Shown here: positions 24,476 to 28,368 of the stretch, piece by piece
How the letters are laid out: every line of letters begins with the position of its first letter
Position numbering within the stretch: position 1 is the stretch's first letter
Assembly (NCBI GenBank): GCA_002408205.1
Contig: DHQY01000010.1
Span: forward strand, 1 to 28,368
Length of the DNA stretch: 28,368 bases
Source of the DNA: Bacteroidales bacterium UBA5326
GTDB taxonomy: Bacteria; Bacteroidota; Bacteroidia; Bacteroidales; UBA932
Reading direction: 5' to 3'
Position numbers and translations under genes: made by a program
The notes under the pieces: model-generated
Told to the model about the DNA's origin: nothing
Databases searched by the model: none
What the model saw: only the letters and a program-made list of their open reading frames with translations

Positions 24476-26170
24476 ATGAAAAGACTAATTTATATTATAG
24501 CAGCAAGCATCTTCCTTTTTGCCGGTTGTGAAAACTTCCTGGATACCGAAAGCTATACCAAGAAAAACACATCCAATTTCCCTGCCACTCAGGCCGATGC
24601 AGAACAAATGATCACGGGCATTTACGCCACAATGAACGACCTGATTGCCAATCCCGAGTCACATCCGTTCTTTATTTACGAAATGGCAGGTGACGACCGT
24701 TTTGGCGGCGGGAGTACCAGTAACAGGGGTTCCCAGTCCATGGACCGTCTTATGAACGCAGGAGTAAGCTTCCTGGAACAGCTTTGGAAGGTTCGTTACT
24801 CGGGGATCTTCCGTGCGAACAACGCTATCGAGACCATGGACAATGTGAAAGGATGGGTCTCCGAAGGAAAACGTGAACAATTACTGGGCGAGGCGTATTT
24901 CCTGCGTGCCCTGTTCTATTTTGATCTGGTACAGGTGTTCGGTCAGGTTCCCCTCGTTCTTGAAACTGCCCCGCAAAATCTTCCGAAAACCCCGGCAGAC
25001 GAGATCTATGCCCAAATTGCCTCGGACCTGAAACAGGCCATTGAACTGTCTCCTGCATTACCTTTCCCCACCTACGGGAACGGGCATGCCTCCAAATGGG
25101 CTGCTGAGGCTCTTATGGCACGTGTTTATCTGTTCTACACCGGATTTTATAACAAGACATCCCTTCCTACAGCGGACGGTGGATCTGTTTCCAAACAAAA
25201 CGTTGTGGCCTATCTGGAAGATTGTATAAATAACAGCGGACATTCCCTGGTTAGCGACCAGCGGAATATATGGCCTTATACCAATCCCTATACCGGAGCC
25301 GATTATCAGTACGACATTGAGAACGGCCTTATGTGGGAAGGAGACGGTTGTAAGGAAACGCTTTTTGCCATCAAATTCTCCAACACCGGAGCTCAGGGAT
25401 ACTTTAACCGGATTGTGGAATACTTTGGGATGCGAAAATCCGATGCCCCCTGTTTCCCGTTTATTCCGCAGGGTTACTCCAACGGACCGGTCAATTTGAA
25501 GCTTTGGGATGACTGGTCGTCCGACCCGGATTATGCCAATGATTACCGCTTAAGAGGGTCTATCTGCAGGGAGCAGGATGAAATTCCCAAATACGCAGGA
25601 GACAAAACAAAAGAAGTAGAAAAAACCCGTCTGTGGGCGAAAAAATACCTGGGCGTCGGAGCCTATGAAGGCAGTAACCTCATCATCACGTTCGCTTACT
25701 TTTATGGTGGTCTGAACAATCGTCAGCAAGGGCTTACATCGGATATTATCCTTATTCGCCTGGCCGATGTGTACCTGATGCATTCCGAACTCTCCGAGAC
25801 GGTAACGTATATGAACAAAGTCCGTGCACGTGCCAAACTGGCCCCCTATGCCGCCTATTCGCTTCAGAACCTGAAGAAAGAACGCCGCTATGAACTCTGT
25901 TTTGAGGCCCTTCGCTGGAATGACCTGCGCCGCTGGGGAGACGTCCGCCAGATTGTTGATAACCAGGAAGGAGTGGCCATCACCAACCGGGGCGTAACGG
26001 GAAAATATACCTTCGGCCAGTTTGATTTTATGGAACGATACAACGCGACCGGCGGCGGGTTTCTGAAAATTCCCGATTCACAGGTTACCCTGTCCGAGGG
26101 CGTTCTGGAACAAAATCCAGGCTGGGACAGTGCTTATGATTTTATAAGTCTGCCCTATTACGCAAATTAA
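24476..26170 (+). CDS. SusD/RagB-type surface lipoprotein
   Basis: This 564-residue lipoprotein should form the lid over the SusC barrel and bind the incoming substrate. The lipobox is IFLFAGC with Cys18, followed by ENFLDTES, the typical SusD start. Alpha-helical TPR-like segments (LLGEAYFLRALFYFDLVQVFGQVPL at about 137-161, quoted here by AYFLRALFYFDL) and the C-terminal RRYELCFEALRWNDLRRWG (given by its core ALRWNDLRRWG) are SusD signatures. It ends with LPYYAN. Ligand identity cannot be read from the sequence. It is in an operon with susC, and a terminator follows at 26192-26220. Confidence 0.97.
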   Translation: MKRLIYIIAASIFLFAGCENFLDTESYTKKNTSNFPATQADAEQMITGIYATMNDLIANPESHPFFIYEMAGDDRFGGGSTSNRGSQSMDRLMNAGVSFLEQLWKVRYSGIFRANNAIETMDNVKGWVSEGKREQLLGEAYFLRALFYFDLVQVFGQVPLVLETAPQNLPKTPADEIYAQIASDLKQAIELSPALPFPTYGNGHASKWAAEALMARVYLFYTGFYNKTSLPTADGGSVSKQNVVAYLEDCINNSGHSLVSDQRNIWPYTNPYTGADYQYDIENGLMWEGDGCKETLFAIKFSNTGAQGYFNRIVEYFGMRKSDAPCFPFIPQGYSNGPVNLKLWDDWSSDPDYANDYRLRGSICREQDEIPKYAGDKTKEVEKTRLWAKKYLGVGAYEGSNLIITFAYFYGGLNNRQQGLTSDIILIRLADVYLMHSELSETVTYMNKVRARAKLAPYAAYSLQNLKKERRYELCFEALRWNDLRRWGDVRQIVDNQEGVAITNRGVTGKYTFGQFDFMERYNATGGGFLKIPDSQVTLSEGVLEQNPGWDSAYDFISLPYYAN

Positions 26171-26191
26171 AAAGAAAAAACATCAAACAGG

Positions 26192-26220
26192 AAAATCCGC
26201 CTCAAAAGGGCGGATTTTTT
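26192..26220 (+). terminator. Rho-independent terminator after susD
   Basis: The stem is 26192-26201 (aaaatccgcc) with 26209-26218 (ggcggatttt), with a 7-base loop and a run of T through 26221. The T-run abuts the promoter box of the next gene, so terminator and promoter are fused back to back. Confidence 0.9.
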
Positions 26221-26228
26221 TATCTTTG
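26221..26228 (+). promoter_or_regulatory. -7 element of the C69 peptidase gene; predicted near-leaderless
   Basis: TATCTTTG matches TAnnTTTG and ends 6 bases before the ATG at 26234. It begins directly at the end of the susD terminator T-run. No -33 box is visible because that place is occupied by the terminator stem. Confidence 0.6.
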
Positions 26229-26233
26229 AGATT

Positions 26234-27907
26234 ATGAATATCCGATTACTCCTTTTTACCTCGCTTTTCGCTTTTATGGTACAACAGGCATGTGCCTGCA
26301 CTAATTTACTCATCACCCGGGGCGCTACGGCAGACGGTTCCTGTATGGTCACCTATGCGGCTGATTCTCATACCCGCTACGGATGTATCGCCTTTTATCC
26401 GGCTTCGGTTCATCCGGCCGGCTCACTGCTGACTGTCCGGGAATGGGGCACCAATAAATACCTGGGAGAAATTGCCCAGGTTCCCTATACTTACTCGGTA
26501 GTAGGCAACATGAACGAACACCAGGTTGTTATTGGCGAGAGCACCTGGGGAGGTCTCGCTTCCCATCGGGACCCCAACGGAATGGTCGATTACGGATCGC
26601 TCATGTATATCTGCCTCCAAAGGGCACGCACAGCAAGAGAAGCCATAGAAGTATTTACTTCGCTGGCAAACACATACGGTTATGCCTCGAGTGGTGAATC
26701 CATTTCATTTGCCGATCCGCGCGAAGTCTGGTTCATGGATGTCATTGGCAAGGCGCCCAAAATTGTAAACGGAGTAAACGTTAACAAAGGCGTTGTCTGG
26801 GTGGCAGTGAAACTGCCAGAAGGGACTATCTCGGCACATGCCAATCAGGCCAGGATCCGCCGGTTCCCTCTGGACGATCCGGAGAGTTGCCTGTATGCTC
26901 CCGATGTAATTTCTCACGCCCGCGAAACGGGCCTGTACCAGGGGCCCGACAGCACCTTCAGTTTTGCCGATACGTACGGTCCGGCAGACGGGGCAACCGT
27001 AAGAGGATGTGACGCAAGGGTATGGGCCTTTTTCAACAAATACGGCGCCGAGGACATGACGCCCTACCTGCCTTATGCCCTGGGAAAAGACCTGAGCCGG
27101 CCGCTTCCTTTGTACGTAAAAGCCAAAGAACGGCTGACGGTGAAAATGGTGGCCGATATGATGCGCGATCATTACGAAGGAACCCCCATGGACATGACAC
27201 TCGATATCGGCGCCGGAGGAAATGACCTTCCGTACCGTTGGCGTCCCATGGGATTCGAAGTGGACGGTAAAAAATATATCAACGAGAGGGCTATCGCCAC
27301 CCAGCAGACTGGATTCTGGTTCGTGGGCCAATGTCGTTCCTGGCTGCCCGACCAGGTAGGCGGTATTTTCTGGTTTGGCGTAGACGATGCGGGGACCTCG
27401 CCGCTCACTCCGATCTATACCTCGTCACTGGAAGTTTCGCCTCATTATGCTCTGGGGCAGGGAGCCTCTATGCTCCAATATTCTCCCGAATCTATGTTTT
27501 GGCTGTGCAACCGCATTGCACAGTTTGCATACCTGCGTTATAACCGCATCGGGGCCGAAGTACGCAAAATCATTGACCGGCACGAAAACGCCTGTCTTAC
27601 GGAAATCCCTTCGGTGGACCGGAAAGCCAAAGAATTATGGGAAAAGGATCCGCAGGAAGCCCGCCGTTTCCTGACCGGTTATTCACTGCAATCGGCTGCT
27701 GATCTTTTTAAACGATGGCAGCAACTTGATATCTATTTACTGGTCAAATATATAGATGGGAACACCAAGCAACAGAATCCAGACGGCAGTTTTATGCACA
27801 ATGCATATTCAGATTCCATTCCGGTTGGACCGGTCCAGGAAGGATACAATCAACGCTGGAAAGAAGCCGTTGTCAAAGATACCGGCAACAGACTGCTGGA
27901 ACCGTAA
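26234..27907 (+). CDS. Exported peptidase family C69 (PepD-like dipeptidase)
   Basis: This 557-residue Ntn-type cysteine hydrolase resembles dipeptidase A/PepD. The first 21 residues are a signal peptide ending QQACA, and the mature chain would begin at Cys22 in CTNLLITRGATADGS. The C69 family uses this N-terminal Cys as nucleophile, so signal cleavage may itself activate the enzyme. Other family signs are NMNEHQVVIGEST (94-106), DVIGKA, WVAVKLPEGTISAHANQARIR (given by its core ISAHANQARI) and DPRE. It lies just after the susCD operon with its own promoter and a terminator behind. Its place next to a transporter pair suggests it trims peptides made available to, or by, that system. Confidence 0.93.
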   Translation: MNIRLLLFTSLFAFMVQQACACTNLLITRGATADGSCMVTYAADSHTRYGCIAFYPASVHPAGSLLTVREWGTNKYLGEIAQVPYTYSVVGNMNEHQVVIGESTWGGLASHRDPNGMVDYGSLMYICLQRARTAREAIEVFTSLANTYGYASSGESISFADPREVWFMDVIGKAPKIVNGVNVNKGVVWVAVKLPEGTISAHANQARIRRFPLDDPESCLYAPDVISHARETGLYQGPDSTFSFADTYGPADGATVRGCDARVWAFFNKYGAEDMTPYLPYALGKDLSRPLPLYVKAKERLTVKMVADMMRDHYEGTPMDMTLDIGAGGNDLPYRWRPMGFEVDGKKYINERAIATQQTGFWFVGQCRSWLPDQVGGIFWFGVDDAGTSPLTPIYTSSLEVSPHYALGQGASMLQYSPESMFWLCNRIAQFAYLRYNRIGAEVRKIIDRHENACLTEIPSVDRKAKELWEKDPQEARRFLTGYSLQSAADLFKRWQQLDIYLLVKYIDGNTKQQNPDGSFMHNAYSDSIPVGPVQEGYNQRWKEAVVKDTGNRLLEP

Positions 27908-27916
27908 GACTAACTC

Positions 27917-27950
27917 AGCCGATTAATGCGAAACGTTCAATCGGCTTTTT
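27917..27950 (+). terminator. Rho-independent terminator after the C69 peptidase gene
   Basis: A perfect 8-bp stem agccgatt (27917-27924) / aatcggct (27939-27946) with a 14-base loop is followed by TTTTT. It overlaps the stop and last codons of the convergent HTCS fragment. Confidence 0.85.
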
Positions 27951-28368
27951 ATATAATCGCTGGGTCGTTGCTTATAAAATTTTATAAAAGTCTTTGTAAA
28001 ATAGGAAGGTGATGCAAATCCGGATGCAAAGGCTGCTTCTGATATAGTTTTATGCTCGTTAATCATAATATGTGTAGCCTTTTTTAATTTTACAATATTA
28101 ATGAGATCTGTTGGGGAATAATCGGTAATTTCTTTCAGCTGTCGGTAAAATTTTGAACGGGACATGTTCATATGTGTAGCAATATCGTCTACATTAATCT
28201 CTTCGTGAAGATTTTCTTCAACATATTTACGAAATCCATGTATAAATTCCTTGTAACCATCGGCGATCGTCTTTTTTGGTTCACCAAGTATTCCGTCGGT
28301 TTCAAGTAGTTTATTAATGTTTTTTTGTCTTTCTATTAATTTTTTTTGTATTAAATCCAAATAACCGA
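27923..28368 (-). CDS. C-terminal part of a second HTCS regulator (AraC domain), cut by the window edge
   Basis: The reading frame is open to the right edge; only the end of the protein (about 148 residues) is inside. It shows the helical linker GYLDLIQKKLIERQ typical of the junction after an HTCS receiver domain, then an AraC-type double HTH: INVDDIATHMNMSRSKFYRQL and ISEAAFASGFASPSYFTKTF (given here in short by DDIATHMNMSRSKF and GFASPSYFTKTF). There is no real start codon here; a TTG at 28360 is a coincidence inside the frame. GC is about 33 % by hand count of three lines, far below the roughly 50 % of the neighbouring peptidase gene, which points to a different origin or a border. Its first codons form the right copy of the window's terminal inverted repeat. 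Confidence 0.88.
   Translation of the reverse strand, partial: GYLDLIQKKLIERQKNINKLLETDGILGEPKKTIADGYKEFIHGFRKYVEENLHEEINVDDIATHMNMSRSKFYRQLKEITDYSPTDLINIVKLKKATHIMINEHKTISEAAFASGFASPSYFTKTFIKFYKQRPSDYIKSRLNVSH
28347..28367 (-). repeat. Terminal inverted repeat, right copy
   Basis: This is the exact reverse complement of bases 1-21. In this copy the sequence is coding and in frame with the HTCS fragment (G-Y-L-D-L-I-Q). Confidence 0.85.

Noticed and set aside
26705..27331. 208-residue minus-strand open frame inside the C69 peptidase gene
   Set aside because: It is antisense to a gene with a clear nucleophile Cys and family motifs; no features of its own.

Overview
The window looks like a chromosomal piece of a Bacteroidota (Bacteroidales-type) genome. 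It carries a SusC/SusD outer-membrane pair, hybrid two-component regulators (HTCS), exported proteins with Bacteroidota-style signal peptides, and promoter elements of the TAnnTTTG (-7) type instead of sigma-70 boxes. Shine-Dalgarno sequences are rare. Most coding DNA is near 50 % GC, but both window ends are clearly AT-rich. I see no rRNA, tRNA, transposase, integrase or CRISPR array.

Left part (1-4670): a minus-strand pair, TerC/Alx-type membrane protein then PlsC-like acyltransferase, is followed by about 1.27 kb without a gene. That gap holds two unrelated tandem arrays: 117 bp x 3, each unit with a conserved hairpin, and about 110 bp x 2.2, palindrome-rich. A lipoprotein of the glycoside-hydrolase-like GHL10 type follows. 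A related palindrome sits on each side of the arrays plus this gene, in opposite orientation.

Peroxide defence (4594-6971): a dps-peroxiredoxin operon diverges from an oxyR-type regulator that keeps Cys199 and Cys208 in the E. coli positions. The shared 109-bp gap contains a near-perfect OxyR-like operator (two ATAG-N7-CTAT half sites, 21 bp apart) placed over both promoters.

Middle (6961-12688): an alpha/beta-hydrolase-like protein, a membrane-anchored LytTR regulator, a RimK-type ATP-grasp ligase, a small TSCPD (four-cysteine) protein that here has a signal peptide, an exported GH2 glycosidase and MscL. Convergent neighbours repeatedly overlap at their 3' ends.

Right part (12785-27907): an exported Tricorn-type protease, then alkaline phosphatase and a full HTCS regulator in a translationally overlapping operon, then divergent susC-susD, then a C69-family (PepD-like) dipeptidase. 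This is laid out like a polysaccharide utilization locus, but its enzymes are a phosphatase and peptidases, so the imported substrate may be a (phospho)peptide or glycopeptide. The window ends in the AT-rich 3' end of a second HTCS.

The strangest structural feature is a perfect 21-bp inverted repeat formed by the two ends of the window (1-21 and 28347-28367), reading G-Y-L-D-L-I into the window from both sides. It is either a contig-end artefact or the border of an invertible or mobile 28-kb segment.
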